Source of the DNA: RGIG8244 sp045639325
GTDB lineage: Bacteria > Verrucomicrobiota > Lentisphaeria > Victivallales > UBA1829
Assembly: GCA_045639325.1 (NCBI GenBank)
Contig: JAZUCU010000043.1
Location: forward strand, 145,143 to 209,142
Direction: 5' to 3'
Length of the DNA stretch: 64,000 nt
Shown: positions 16,021-27,500 of the stretch, one piece after another
How positions within the stretch are numbered: position 1 is the first letter of the stretch
Layout: every line of letters begins with the position of its first letter
The notes under the pieces: model-generated
The model's input: only the letters and a program-made list of their open reading frames with translations
Told to the model about the DNA's origin: nothing
Database searches by the model: none
Program-made: the position numbers and the translations under genes

Positions 16021-16305
16021 ATGGAACAACAGAATCAAAATATACAATATACATTTGCAACCATTGAGAATTTCAATAAAGCGTCCAATGACCGCTTTTT
16101 GATTTGTCCCCAGTGCAATGAACGGCTCAAACAGATGGATATCGAGAATTATTCCAAATGTCCGTACTGCAACTACAGTTTCACCGTTTCGGAAGCATTG
16201 GAGGATTTTCTGCTGGAACCGGTTGTCGAAAGCTGGATGCGTCAGCAGGGTGCTGCTCCTTATGCCACCCGGGACGTGCCGGAGGATACCCCTGACTTTA
16301 TGTAA
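16021..16305 (+). CDS. Small zinc-ribbon protein of unknown function
   Basis: 94 aa. A CPQC ... CPYC pair spaced by 17 residues makes a probable zinc ribbon in the middle, followed by an acidic C-terminus. There is a very strong ribosome site (GGGAGGAGG) before the ATG. It lies 33 nt after the phosphomannomutase gene on the same strand and before the thiC riboswitch, so it is probably the last gene of that transcript. No family recognised. Confidence 0.72.
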   Translation: MEQQNQNIQYTFATIENFNKASNDRFLICPQCNERLKQMDIENYSKCPYCNYSFTVSEALEDFLLEPVVESWMRQQGAAPYATRDVPEDTPDFM

Positions 16306-16339
16306 CCGCAGGGGAAACAAAATTTTTTACAATGCACTG

Positions 16340-16367
16340 TTGCAAAATAAAAATACAGTGCTATATT
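16340..16367 (+). promoter_or_regulatory. Candidate sigma-70 promoter of the thiC transcript
   Basis: -35 TTGCAA (16340-16345), 16-nt spacer, -10 TATATT (16362-16367), just before the TPP riboswitch. Confidence 0.6.
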
Positions 16368-16380
16368 AAATGTATCGTTG

Positions 16381-16484
16381 ACGAAAACGATGGGGAGTCC
16401 GCTCGACGGGCTGAGAGGAAGTTCATGACTTCGACCCTGAAAACCTGATTCGGATCATGCCGACGTAGGGAATACATCTTTCGT
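16381..16484 (+). promoter_or_regulatory. TPP (thiamine pyrophosphate) riboswitch
   Basis: Closing stem ACGAAA...GATG with CATC...TTTCGT. The conserved THI-box elements appear in order: GGGGAG, the CTGAGA pyrimidine-binding motif at 16421-16426, ACCCTGA, ACCTGAT, and GTAGGGAA near 16466-16473 which contacts the pyrophosphate. It precedes thiC, the classic target; TPP binding is expected to lower thiC expression. Confidence 0.96.
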
Positions 16485-16560
16485 CCGTGTCATAGAATGG
16501 AATCTTTTCATTTGACACGTTGTCATTCCCTGTGCCGCATAAATGCAAAGGAATGATACT
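16485..16560 (+). promoter_or_regulatory. Riboswitch expression platform with ribosome-site sequestering hairpin
   Basis: A first hairpin pairs CGTGTCA with TGACACG (about 16487-16519). A second pairs TCATTCC (16523-16529) with GGAATGA (16550-16556), which includes the thiC ribosome site. No T-run follows, so control looks translational. Confidence 0.65.
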
Positions 16561-17859
16561 ATGTCAACTCAAGTTGAAGCCGCCCGCCGGGGATTTGTCA
16601 CCCCGGAAATGAAAGTTGTCGCCGCAAAAGAACGCCGGAACGAAGAATTCATCCGTGAACGTGTCGCCGATGGCAGGATTGTGATCCCCGCCAATCCGGC
16701 GCATAAAAATCTGATTCCTTGCGGCATCGGCAGGGAATTGTATACCAAAATCAATGCCAATATCGGCAATTCTGCACTCTCCAGTGATTTGACGGCGGAA
16801 TTGGAAAAACTCCATGCGGTCAAACGTTACGGCGCAGATACCGTTATGGATTTGAGTACCGGCGGCGATATCCCGGAAATCCGCCGTGCTCTGATTGAAA
16901 ATGCAACGATTCCTCTGGGAACGGTTCCTGTATATGAAATGATTGCGCGGGCAGGGCGGAAAGGGCTTTGTACCGGATTGATTCTTGATGTCATCCGGGA
17001 ACAGGCGGAGCAGGGTGTGGATTATATGACGATTCATGCCGGTTTGCTTGCGGCACATGTGCCCATTGCTTTACGCAGAAAATTGGGAATCGTCAGCCGC
17101 GGCGGTGCTTTGCTTGCTGCGTGGATGATGGAAAATCAGAAAGAGAATCCCTTCTATGAATGTTTTGATGATATTCTGGAAATCTGCCGGAAACATGATG
17201 TGACGTTATCCCTCGGCGATGGCTTGCGCCCCGGATGCCTTGCCGATGCGTCGGATGAGGCACAATTCGCAGAACTGGAAACATTGGGGGCACTCGCCGC
17301 CAGATGCCGGGATGCAGCCGTGCAGGTGATGATCGAGGGGCCTGGTCATGTCCCATACGATCAGATTGCTATGAATATGAAAAAGGAACAGGAGATTTGC
17401 TGTGATGCGCCGTTTTATATTCTTGGTCCGGTGGTAATCGATTGTGCGCCGGGCTATGATCATATTACAGCGGCGATGGGCGGACTTGCGGGGGCATATC
17501 ACGGGGCTGCCATGTTGTGCTATGTGACGCCGAAAGAACATATCGGGCTTCCGGATCGGGAAGACGTCCGGCGCGGCATTATGGCGTTCCGTATTGCTGC
17601 CCACGCGGCGGATGTGGCATTGCATAAACCGCAGGCGCGTGACCGTGATGATCAGATCAGTGATGCCCGGGAGCGTTTTGATTGGGATGCCCAATTTGAT
17701 TTGGCATTGGATCCGGACCGTGCGCGGGAGTACCGGATGGCGGCGTTGGAGGTCAGTAAAGACCATGGAATGCACGGAACGGAGTTCTGTACCATGTGTG
17801 GACCGGAGTTTTGCTCGGTAAAATTGAGCAAAATTCTGAAAAATACAAAAAAAAATTGA
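16561..17859 (+). CDS. thiC: Phosphomethylpyrimidine synthase
   Basis: Radical-SAM enzyme that rearranges aminoimidazole ribotide to hydroxymethylpyrimidine phosphate in thiamine synthesis. 432 aa from the ATG at 16561, which has AAAGGA 8 nt upstream; an in-frame ATG at 16543 lies within the sequestering hairpin. The C-terminal [4Fe-4S] motif CTMCGPEFC (Cys410, Cys413, Cys418) is intact, as are DLSTGGDI, TIHAGLL, SLGDGLRPG, EGPGHVPYDQI and GYDHITAAMGG. It is the short bacterial form without the extended N-terminal domain. Other thi genes are not in the window. Confidence 0.97.
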   Translation: MSTQVEAARRGFVTPEMKVVAAKERRNEEFIRERVADGRIVIPANPAHKNLIPCGIGRELYTKINANIGNSALSSDLTAELEKLHAVKRYGADTVMDLSTGGDIPEIRRALIENATIPLGTVPVYEMIARAGRKGLCTGLILDVIREQAEQGVDYMTIHAGLLAAHVPIALRRKLGIVSRGGALLAAWMMENQKENPFYECFDDILEICRKHDVTLSLGDGLRPGCLADASDEAQFAELETLGALAARCRDAAVQVMIEGPGHVPYDQIAMNMKKEQEICCDAPFYILGPVVIDCAPGYDHITAAMGGLAGAYHGAAMLCYVTPKEHIGLPDREDVRRGIMAFRIAAHAADVALHKPQARDRDDQISDARERFDWDAQFDLALDPDRAREYRMAALEVSKDHGMHGTEFCTMCGPEFCSVKLSKILKNTKKN

Positions 17860-17878
17860 AAAAAAGTAAAAAAAATAC

Positions 17879-17906
17879 TTGACAAATGAAAAAAGAGGAG
17901 TATATT
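17879..17906 (+). promoter_or_regulatory. Sigma-70 promoter of tRNA-Lys copy 1
   Basis: Perfect TTGACA (17879-17884), 16-nt spacer, TATATT (17901-17906). Confidence 0.75.
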
Positions 17907-17932
17907 AAGTCACATGTTCAAAACAGAACAGT

Positions 17933-18008
17933 GGGCTGGTAGCTCAGTCGGTAGAGCATCGCCCTTTTAAGGCGGTGGTCCCGGGTTCGAGTCCCGGCCA
18001 GCTCACCA
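17933..18008 (+). tRNA. tRNA-Lys (TTT), copy 1
   Basis: 76 nt cloverleaf with encoded CCA. Acceptor GGGCTGG pairs with CCAGCTC, D arm GCTC/GAGC, anticodon loop CTTTTAA gives TTT, T arm CCGGG-TTCGAGT-CCCGG. All stems pair. Confidence 0.97.
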
Positions 18009-18025
18009 CTTTTCTGGATCTTGAA

Positions 18026-18053
18026 GCCATACCTCAACGGTGTGGCTTTTTTT
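18026..18053 (+). terminator. Intrinsic terminator after tRNA-Lys copy 1
   Basis: Stem GCCATACC / GGTGTGGC with 5-nt loop, then T7. Confidence 0.85.
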
Positions 18054-18120
18054 ATTTTGTCCTTGGGGACGTCATTCGCATCATGGTTGTTTGATTTTTT
18101 CGATTTATCAATGTTGTTAC

Positions 18121-18148
18121 TTGACAAATGCAAAAATGGGTGTATATT
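18121..18148 (+). promoter_or_regulatory. Sigma-70 promoter of tRNA-Lys copy 2
   Basis: Perfect TTGACA (18121-18126), 16-nt spacer, TATATT (18143-18148). Confidence 0.75.
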
Positions 18149-18175
18149 AAGCTCCGTGTTCAAAAACGGAACAGT

Positions 18176-18251
18176 GGGCTGGTAGCTCAGTCGGTAGAGC
18201 ATCGCCCTTTTAAGGCGGTGGTCCCGGGTTCGAGTCCCGGCCAGCTCACCA
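18176..18251 (+). tRNA. tRNA-Lys (TTT), copy 2
   Basis: Sequence identical to copy 1 over all 76 nt, anticodon TTT, encoded CCA. Has its own promoter and terminator. Confidence 0.97.
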
Positions 18252-18268
18252 CTTTTCTGAATCTTGAA

Positions 18269-18298
18269 GCCATACCTTAAACGGTGTGGCTTTTTTTT
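18269..18298 (+). terminator. Intrinsic terminator after tRNA-Lys copy 2
   Basis: Stem GCCATACC / GGTGTGGC with 6-nt loop, then T8; near copy of the first terminator. Confidence 0.87.
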
Positions 18299-18422
18299 GT
18301 TTTAAATTTTTCGTTTTTGTCCGAAAAAATCAATTTTTTTGTTATTTTGCATGTGGGAGGCAGCATTTTTCTGAAAAATAGAAGAAATATCAAAAAAAAA
18401 TAAAATATTTTGTGTTTTTTAT

Positions 18423-18451
18423 TTGCAATTTAGCATAATACAGAGTATACT
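18423..18451 (+). promoter_or_regulatory. Candidate sigma-70 promoter of the giant repeat protein gene
   Basis: -35 TTGCAA (18423-18428), 17-nt spacer, -10 TATACT (18446-18451), 65 nt before the start codon. The leader is extremely A/T rich. Confidence 0.6.
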
Positions 18452-18516
18452 AACTGCGATATTATATATAATAAAAATAATAAGCAGAAATTCTGCAAAT
18501 CTGAAAGGAACGAATT

Positions 18517-21500
18517 ATGGCGTACAATGAGAAACTGGACCGTATATTTCAGGTAACACCTGCATGGTTTTATCTGGCCGAAATGAAGAATTTCAATCTC
18601 TATTTGCTTCGGTCAAGTGAACGTGATGCCGGGGGCGATATCGCTGTATCATTTTCCAGCTACAAGGATGCGGAAAAAAATGACTATACTCTGGCCGAAA
18701 ATATGGATAACTGGCTTTATGTTTACGAGATTAAACAAATCCTCAGTGAATACAACGGTGTGACATTAAAAGGATCCAGCGATACGATCACAATCGGTGC
18801 AACGCAGAGAAGTGGCAGTGATTACGAAAATGTAATACGTGTCAAATCCACAGGTATTTATGATGGCTTGACATCCGGCGTTCGTTTCACCAGCAATGGT
18901 GTCATTGATTTTGCCAACGCAACCGGTTATCTCCGCGCAGGGGAAGTGGTCGGACTTCAGTACTCCAGAATTTTTGCTGATCATGTTAATACTGAAGTTG
19001 AGAGAGCTTATGACCTGATTTCTTCCAGTGAAAAAATTGATGTCTCCGCAGTGATCGCCGGTGGTTCTCTGACGGTGGAAGGCAGTTTGCATGCTTATCT
19101 GGATGGCGGATCCAGCAATGGTGTGTTCAAGACGCTTTATTCTTTCGATGGTGATCGTGAAAATTCTCCGAACTCAATTCTCCCCACAGACGGAAAAACC
19201 GTGCGTGTTCATGATATAACCAGCAACATCCGCGTTCTCGGTACCGGTCTGCGTGCAGGCAGTGTTGAAATTGAAAACAATATGTCCGGTGATGTTGTCG
19301 CAAAGGTTCTCAGTCAGACGGTGAGCAGTTATAATTCTTCCGTAGTGACAGGCAATACCTTCCAGGCAGTTGGTCTGCTGACCAATTCCACTGTAGGTGT
19401 GACTGGCGCAGCAAAAGGTACAGGCGCTCTGAAGATCAACGGAATCTGGACTGGCAATTTGGGTGTAAAGGTTCAGAATATTACAGTCGGCTCCGAGATT
19501 TTTGATAAGGACGGCTCCACAAATTCCTATGCTCAGAAGAACGTTGCCGCGTACGGCAGTATGTTTACTTTTATGACCGGGACTGCTGCGGACATCAAAC
19601 AGGAAAAAACGACAATTCCTGTACCGGATAAAATCATAGACATGATCGACCCGGATTTTGTGGTTGATACCAATAAGTCAAAAGTAACCGGTCAGTCTTT
19701 TGTTGCGCAGGGGTTGAATGGCGGAAAAGTTGAAATTGGTGGTATGGAAAGTGGGACAATTATCTCCGCCAATGTTTCCGACATCACGCTCAATGGCGAG
19801 TATATGCACATTGGTTCTGCAGATGGGCTTGTAAGAACAGGTCTTAATAAAGAGGGAAAAGAGATTAATTTGACCAATATTAATGAAACTGCATTGCATG
19901 CACATCAGTTGGGACGTGAGCCGGGTTATATGGACCCGGATCAGTTTAATGATGAAGTTATGTTTGCAGATAACAAGGTGATTTCCACTGCAATTGAAGC
20001 AAGCGAACTTGTTGTGAATGGTACAACAGCCGGAACATTGAATGTGTCCGTCGGCGGTTTGAGTGCAACAAAAGATGAAATTATTTTCAACTACGAATAT
20101 GAGGACTCTATCAAGGCTTCCCAGGTCCCTTACAGAAAAACGTCTGATAAAAGTCCATTTTATCCCGGAAACTGTTTTTATGAAGGCAGTTCCGGTGATG
20201 TGAGCGTTACTTTGCTCGGTGCGATGTATTCGCAAAACGATACGCATTATTACACTTTGGTAGACCGTACTATTGAACACAATCTTATGGCAGCTTATGC
20301 TTATGATGTAACGGCTTACGGGATCAATACCAGCGGAAATATTACAGTAAACGGCAACTTTCTGCAATCGATCAATGTTACCGTAGACAGCAGCAAGGTT
20401 CTGTCTTCTGAAAGTATTGGGGTCAATGCAAGCAAGATTACAATGAATAATGGGGTATTCATGCCGACCATTACGGTGGATAATCAGGCTGAAGTATTGG
20501 CTGGCAAAAATCTTACCACAATCGGACTTAAAGTCGGCACCTTTGAAGGGGAAGCTCTGGGCGGATTTTTCAATGTGCAGTCAAGCAACGATGGGGCTGT
20601 GGCATTGGATATCGGCAAATTTGTTTCCACAACCGGAGATACGGGTGCATTTGATATTATCTCCACGATTTACACGGATGGAAATGCACTTGGTGGTCAG
20701 AAATCTGCCTGGAATTTGCGTATTGCCGGTGATATTTTCACTGACGGAAAATACATTCTTGCTGTAGATGGCGGCGTTATCTCTGAAGATTCCGCCAATA
20801 CCGATACTACCGGCAATGTCTATAACGATAAAATTGAACTTGCTGCCGGTGCAGAATTGCATGGTAATCTTGCGTTCCGGGCAGGTTTCGATACTTTGAT
20901 CATTGACTCCAATGCACGTTTGGAAGGCAATGTTGAAGTCGGTAACTGGCTTACCGGTACAATGGGAACATTGAACGTAATCTTTAACCTGAACAATCAG
21001 ACATTGCGTGCGGATGACAGCGTAAACGATGGCGCAATCATGAGCGGTAACTTTACGGTTTCCGGTACATCTGGTCAGGTTTCTCCGATTTTGTATTCTG
21101 TCAACCTGAACGATGTGGTGCTGGATAACCGTGAAGCCCGTACTTTCGTTCTGATGAACAATCAGGATGCTGATTTTGTCAATGCTCTGAAAACGATTGA
21201 ATTGAAATATGACGGAATCAGCTTGAAGACTCTGGAACAGGAAGGTGTTGTTGCGGAAATCGGGTATTATGATGCATCCGGCGACTGGATTGCGACAGAC
21301 AATTACCTGACCGGTTATGAGTTCCGTCAGAGCAACTTTACTGCGCGCGTTGCTTATCATGCAGGAATCATGGATAATGATGCAATTGTCGGTAACTACG
21401 TTCGCGTTTACAATGCAAATAATGGTGATGAGATTTTCAAAGCCCATGCAGACTTTAAGCGTGGTGAAGTGCAGATTGTTGTGGATGTCCTGCCCGAAGA

Positions 21501-24500
21501 AATTTATCAGGCATCTCCGTTCGAAGTTGGTTTGAGCAATCTGTACGAATGGTACGACAAAGATACACGTACGGTTACGGTCTCCTGGGAAGATAACAAT
21601 GTGGATATTTCCGAAGTCCGCTATATTTTCGAATATTACATTGTTGACGACAGCGGCAATCCCGTCACTGCAACGATTACCCGTGAAGTTCTCAAGAGTA
21701 CGGATTTGAACCCTGTAACCTCTTTGCGGGTTGATGGTATTGACGCGAACCAGCGTATTGTGTGGCGCGTCCGCCAGTCTCTGGGCAGCGGGATTGATAT
21801 CACCGGCGATTGGATCTATTATAATGCGCCCGAAGCGGAAGGTGGTGAAGCGGAAGCCGGAGCAATTGTGAATAATAATGATTCACTCCATCTGGACAAA
21901 ACTATATTGAGCGATGTCAGCGGTTTGGATGCTTGGATCAACAGTGATGGAAACGTTGAATTCAGCTGGAATAACTCCACACAGACCGATGTCAGCTACA
22001 TTCTGGAATACCGTGTCGGTAATGATGTTGCAGGTTGGGATAATGCCGATTGGAATCGTATTGATGACATTGCCGGCCAGTCTCCGCTTATTGAACGGAT
22101 TACCCAGGAAGTTGAATTGGGGGTCATGCCGCATGGTGATAAAGTTCTGCAGTGGCACGTGATTGTTGTTCAGAAGAATGGTGATGAATATTTGTACAGC
22201 CGCGGCGTGGAAGTGGATTCTTCCCGTTATCTGATGGCTGACGGATCTGAAAATCTGATTACCTCTGCGGAACGTTATGACAAAGACAGCAAGACAAACG
22301 AATTGACCTTCAGCTGGGATTACACGGATCCGGCAGCAGAATATCTGTTTGAATATGAATTGAACGGTGTTACCACGTCTCTGATTGTCTCCAGAGACAA
22401 AGTTTACAACAGAAAGACCGGTGCCACATTTGCAGTTTCCAGAAAAACCGTTTATGGCGATGATGGAAAAGTTTACTTCTCCTTTGTCAACTCCGGAGCC
22501 GCCAAGGATATTGTCTGGCGCGTCCGTGTTTACGAAGAAATCGGGGAATCTTTCAATCCGGAAAATCCCTGGCAGATTTCTGATTCTGAAGTATTGACCA
22601 ATCTGAGTGCTGTTGCAGCGAATGCAACTGACCCGGTTACCGACATCAGCAGTACAAACGTTACTTTGTCCTTTGAATCCAACAATCCGGGCAAGGCATA
22701 CCGTTTGGAATATGTGGTGAAAACGGGTGATGTATACAGCAATCCGGTTGCAGTGAATTTTGCAGCATCGGACAAAAAATATTTCACATATGAAATCAAA
22801 GGTTTGGAAGAGGATCATGGTACAGACAACATTGTCTGGCGTGTCACTTCTTTGAACAGTGACGGCACTTATGCGGAATGGACCTATTTCAGTGATGATA
22901 TGAAAGAAGCCTTCCGTGATATCTATTTCTGCGATCAGCCTACGGATGCAAAGAACAGTGTCAGCACCAAAGAACAGGACGGAGCATCTGCCGTTATTAC
23001 CCTGGCATGGAATCCCGGCGAAAATATGACTTGCGGACTTCAGAAATATGTGGTGGAATTCTTCCAGTCTACGGACGTATTGGAAGAAGCCGCAATCACT
23101 GCATATTTCACTGGAAATACAAGTGACGACGGCGGTATCAGCAACAATGCTTATTCCCGCCTGGAAGTCACAAACAATCAGATTACTCTGACCGGTTTGA
23201 AAGATACCCAGTACATTTACTGGCGTGTTCAGGCTGTGGATAACTACACTGACGGCGAAGCGCACAGATCTGCCTGGACCGTTGGCGATCCTTTCCACGT
23301 GTATCTGGAAGATATCAATGCTCCGACCTTCAACCGTGATCCGAAAGGCACACAGAGCTGGATTATCCGGGAAGAAGGCAGTGCAGCCATGATTGACGCG
23401 ATTCTGACCTGGGCACCTGCTGTGGACGATAAGGCCGGGGTCAAGGAATATGTGTTCAGCTACACGACATCCAAGGCTGCAGATATGGAATATGCAGAAT
23501 ACTATTATTCTTATGATAATGGTAATACCTGGGTGAAACTGGAATATAAAGACGGCAAAATCTATATTGGCCACCGGGAAGATGTGAACTCCTATCAGCT
23601 CAAGATCATCAATCTGAAGAATGCGGATTACAACTGGACATTGAGTTCGATTGACTATCAGGGTAAAGAATCTGCCTCCAAGACAGGAAAATGGGAAGCA
23701 GACCGTGTTGCACCGAAGTTCAAAGAACAGATCGATGAATTTATGGTGGATCACCCGGACTATACCGATATTTCCGTTGAAATGGCAGTCCGTGAAAGCA
23801 ATGGTATTGTCAGCCTGGCTCCGATTTTCACCTGGACAAAAGCGGGTGAAGACTGGGAAAAACTGGGTGATGCATGGATTGATAATGGAATTGGTTCCGG
23901 TGTAAAATCTTACATGCTGACCTGGATGGATGGCGGTAAAGAATATTCTATTACCATTGATGCAGCAGATTTGACATTGGATGCAAATAATCAGTACACC
24001 TGGCAGCTTGATTTGCGTGAACTGAACAATCAGAATCACATCACCAACATTGCCAACGGTGCTTATGATTGGAAATTCTATGCAATTGACTATATTGGCA
24101 ATAAATCTCTGGCTCTCACTGGTGAATGGACTGCAGACCAGTTTGGTCCTGTCTTTGAATCCGCCGAAGAAAGCCGTTTGATTGCAGACAGCACATCCGC
24201 GCTGAATCTGATCAGCGTAAGTGTTGCCTGGGATGCTGCAACGGATTACTGGTATAACCCTGTATTCGATCCTGCCACAGGTTCCGGTGTCGATTTTTAC
24301 ACATTGACTTATTGGAAAGTCGGCAGCAACGGTGAACGTCTCAATGAAATCTCCGTGACCGTGGATTCCGTGGATGCTCCCAGCTATTTCTACGAGGCAA
24401 CACTGACAAGCGGTACCTATCAGTTTGAAATCACTGCAACAGATAAACTGGGTAATGTTTCCGGAGAAAAACTGACCGGTACCTGGGAAAGTGACAGCGA

Positions 24501-27500
24501 TTCAACCGTCAACATGTTCCCGGTTGCGGAAAAAGTCAGCTTTGATTCAACTGGTACAATGGTTGGTTCTCTTACCTGGAGTGCAGCCGAAGTCACAAGT
24601 ATTCTCAATGAGCAGCTTTCCGGTGCTGAAATTTCCCGTTTTGTGATCAGTCTTTATAATGAAGCCGGTGCTGTAATTGGCACTTGTGAAGTTCCTGCCG
24701 GATTGAATGCAAATTACAGTAATACTGTTGTTATCAACGGTCAGAATGCAGTTATTTCTTACAATGCTGCAACCGGTGAATACAAGTTTGAATATTCTCA
24801 GTCTCCGGAAAATACCTGCACCTGGAATGTGGATGCTGTCGGAACTTCTCCTGAAATCTCCGGCGAAAACAGCCTGATGTGCAGCAATGGTATCTGGCGC
24901 GGCGATTCTGTTGCTCCTGAGTTCAATATGACTGCATTGAGCAGTTCTATTGTTTACGATCACCGTACCGAAATGGAGGACGGTATCCCTGCGACAACTC
25001 CGATTGCCAATATCACTATTACAATTAATAATAATGATGTCAGAGATTACTGCATCCCGGGTGAAGCACAGGCCGGTTCCGGCGTTGCACAGTACCGGAT
25101 TGAATGGGGCGTTGCCGGATCCGGCATTTATGACAGCTCCATGACAATCGATGCAGTTGCTGGCGATTATACAACCTGCCAGATCATTAACGATGGTTTG
25201 TTCAAGACCAATTACAGATACCGCGTTGTTGCAATTGACCATGCGGGCAATGAATCTGTTTATGTGGAAGGTGCAGAAATCGTCGCCGATAAAGCTGCTC
25301 CGTGGATCGAAGAACCGGATCTGGAAGACGGCGTTGTTTCCGAACGGTATACTTCCGTCTCCGGCTTCAGTGGTTCCAGCGAATTCCTGACCGGAGAATT
25401 GAGCTGGGAAGCTGCCGTTGATGATTACAAGAATGCCGGCGACAGTGCAGGCTGCGGTGTTAAATCTTATATCGTCACCTGTTCCGGCGGCGGCCGTAAT
25501 GAAACCATTACGATTATCGGCTATGATTTTGAGCTTTATAACGGTCAGGAATTCAATGGATATCTGATTGGTCAGAATTCTGCCGGCGTGGTCACCTATA
25601 CACAGAATGGCAAATTTGACAATGGCACCTTGTGGTCATTGGTCTACACCTCTGCAAACGGTGACCAGACAGGCAATTACAAATTGACCATGCAGCTGCC
25701 GAACAACAATTATACCTGGACTTTGACTGCTGTTGACTATGCCGAAAACACATCCGGCAAGCTCACGGATACCTGGGCCGCGGATAACGCAGCTCCGATC
25801 AAAGTCAATGATATCGAATCGGAATTCGGTGTATCTCAGACTGTAACAGACAAGCTTTATGCAAAACTGGTCTGGTCTTATTCCGATGATCAGTCTCTGA
25901 CTCTGAATAATGACGGTGAATACGGATATGTGTTCTACGATCCCCGCACATCTCAGGGTGAGGATGCCGGCAGAAACAATGGTTCCGGAATTAAAACTTT
26001 CACCTTCCGTTACCGTGGCGAAAATGACAGCGACTGGACAGTTATTGAAGTCGAAAAAGGCCGCAATGCATCCGATCTTAATTTTGAGATCGTCTGCAAC
26101 AATGGCGTGTATACCGCGTATGCGAAGTCATTGAATGTTGACAACTACACCTGGGAAATTGTGGCAACGGACTACGTCGGCAATGTTTCTGCAAAAACAA
26201 CCGGCACCTGGATGGGCAATGTGGATCTCGCCTTTGTTTCCAAAGAAACAGATGTACGTTATGAATACAACTGTTTGGATAACACCCGGACAGAAACCAC
26301 ATTCACCTGGAGCAAGGCGGAACATCCGCTTTTCGATATTACAAAATACGAAATCGTCTGTGGTTATACCGATGATTCCGGTAATTTTGTGACGGTCTCC
26401 AGCCGTGCAGTCCGTCCCGGTAATGCCACCGAATTGGACAATGATATGCTGACCATCACAGTTACTGGTGATATGTTTGGCGGCAAAGATGGCGTGTATA
26501 AGTGGAAAGTGATAGCCTATGACAGTGTTGGAAATTCTGCAGAACTTGTTTCTGATAAGAATATCACTGTTGACTGCACTGCACCGGATGGAGAATTCCT
26601 GAATTTGACATACGGTCCTTCCATCAAGGTCGACTGGCTGGTTAAACAGCATTACGAACATCCGCTGTATGTTTACACCTACGATGTGAAAAAGATCTCT
26701 GTCACATTCAGTCTTGAAAACACCTTCGAAGAAAGTGGTATTGTTTACGAAATCCGCGTATACGGTAAAGGTGCCAACAGTGAAGTACCGGTCAGAATGC
26801 AGACTTTCGAAACGAAATCCACCACCTTCACACTGGATGATAAAGCCGGTTTGGGTGTCGGTTATATTACAGGTCTTTATAACAACACTGTATACTGGGA
26901 TGTCCGTGCAAAAGATGCCGCCGGTAATGTAACCGACTGGTATGCCGGTAAAGCCTTCCAGCTGGTCGATCCCAATTATACGGATAGCGATCACCGCATT
27001 TCTGATACAACTGCTCCGGCCGCACCTGTAGAACTCAGCTCAGTTGATTCAGCTGAAGATGCTCTCCTGCAGCTGAATTGGAGCTCTGTTTCCGATCTCT
27101 TCGGTGTCGACAGTTACGAATTGGTTGTTTATGATGCAGCCGGATCCAAAGTACTCAAGACTTTCACGGTCGCAGCAAAAGACTTTGAAGGTAAACACTT
27201 CCTGAATCAGAACGATCTGGTCAACGGTTCTTATCAGTTCGCCGTCCGCGCGATCGACTGCGCCGGTAACAAGGGTGCTTACTCTGCCAAGTATGCGTTT
27301 ACATACGACGTGATCCGCCCTGAGTTTGACAGCGATTCCGTCACTTGTTCTGTCAGCGATAATTCCGCAGTCTTCAGCTGGGATGCCATGACAGACAATC
27401 TGGCAGCGGGCAGCTACTCTGTTGTCATCAAACGCGGCAGTATCATTGAAGTGAACCAGGTTGTGACCGATACCAGCTTTATCTGGAAAAATATCCAGAA

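Noticed and set aside
17860..18516. Mobile element or att site at the tRNA-Lys pair
   Set aside because: No integrase, transposase or partial tRNA repeat beyond the full tandem copies was found.
21883..24039. 718-aa minus-strand open frame inside the giant gene
   Set aside because: It is antisense to clear Ig/FN3 modules. The lack of stops follows from codon bias of the sense gene.
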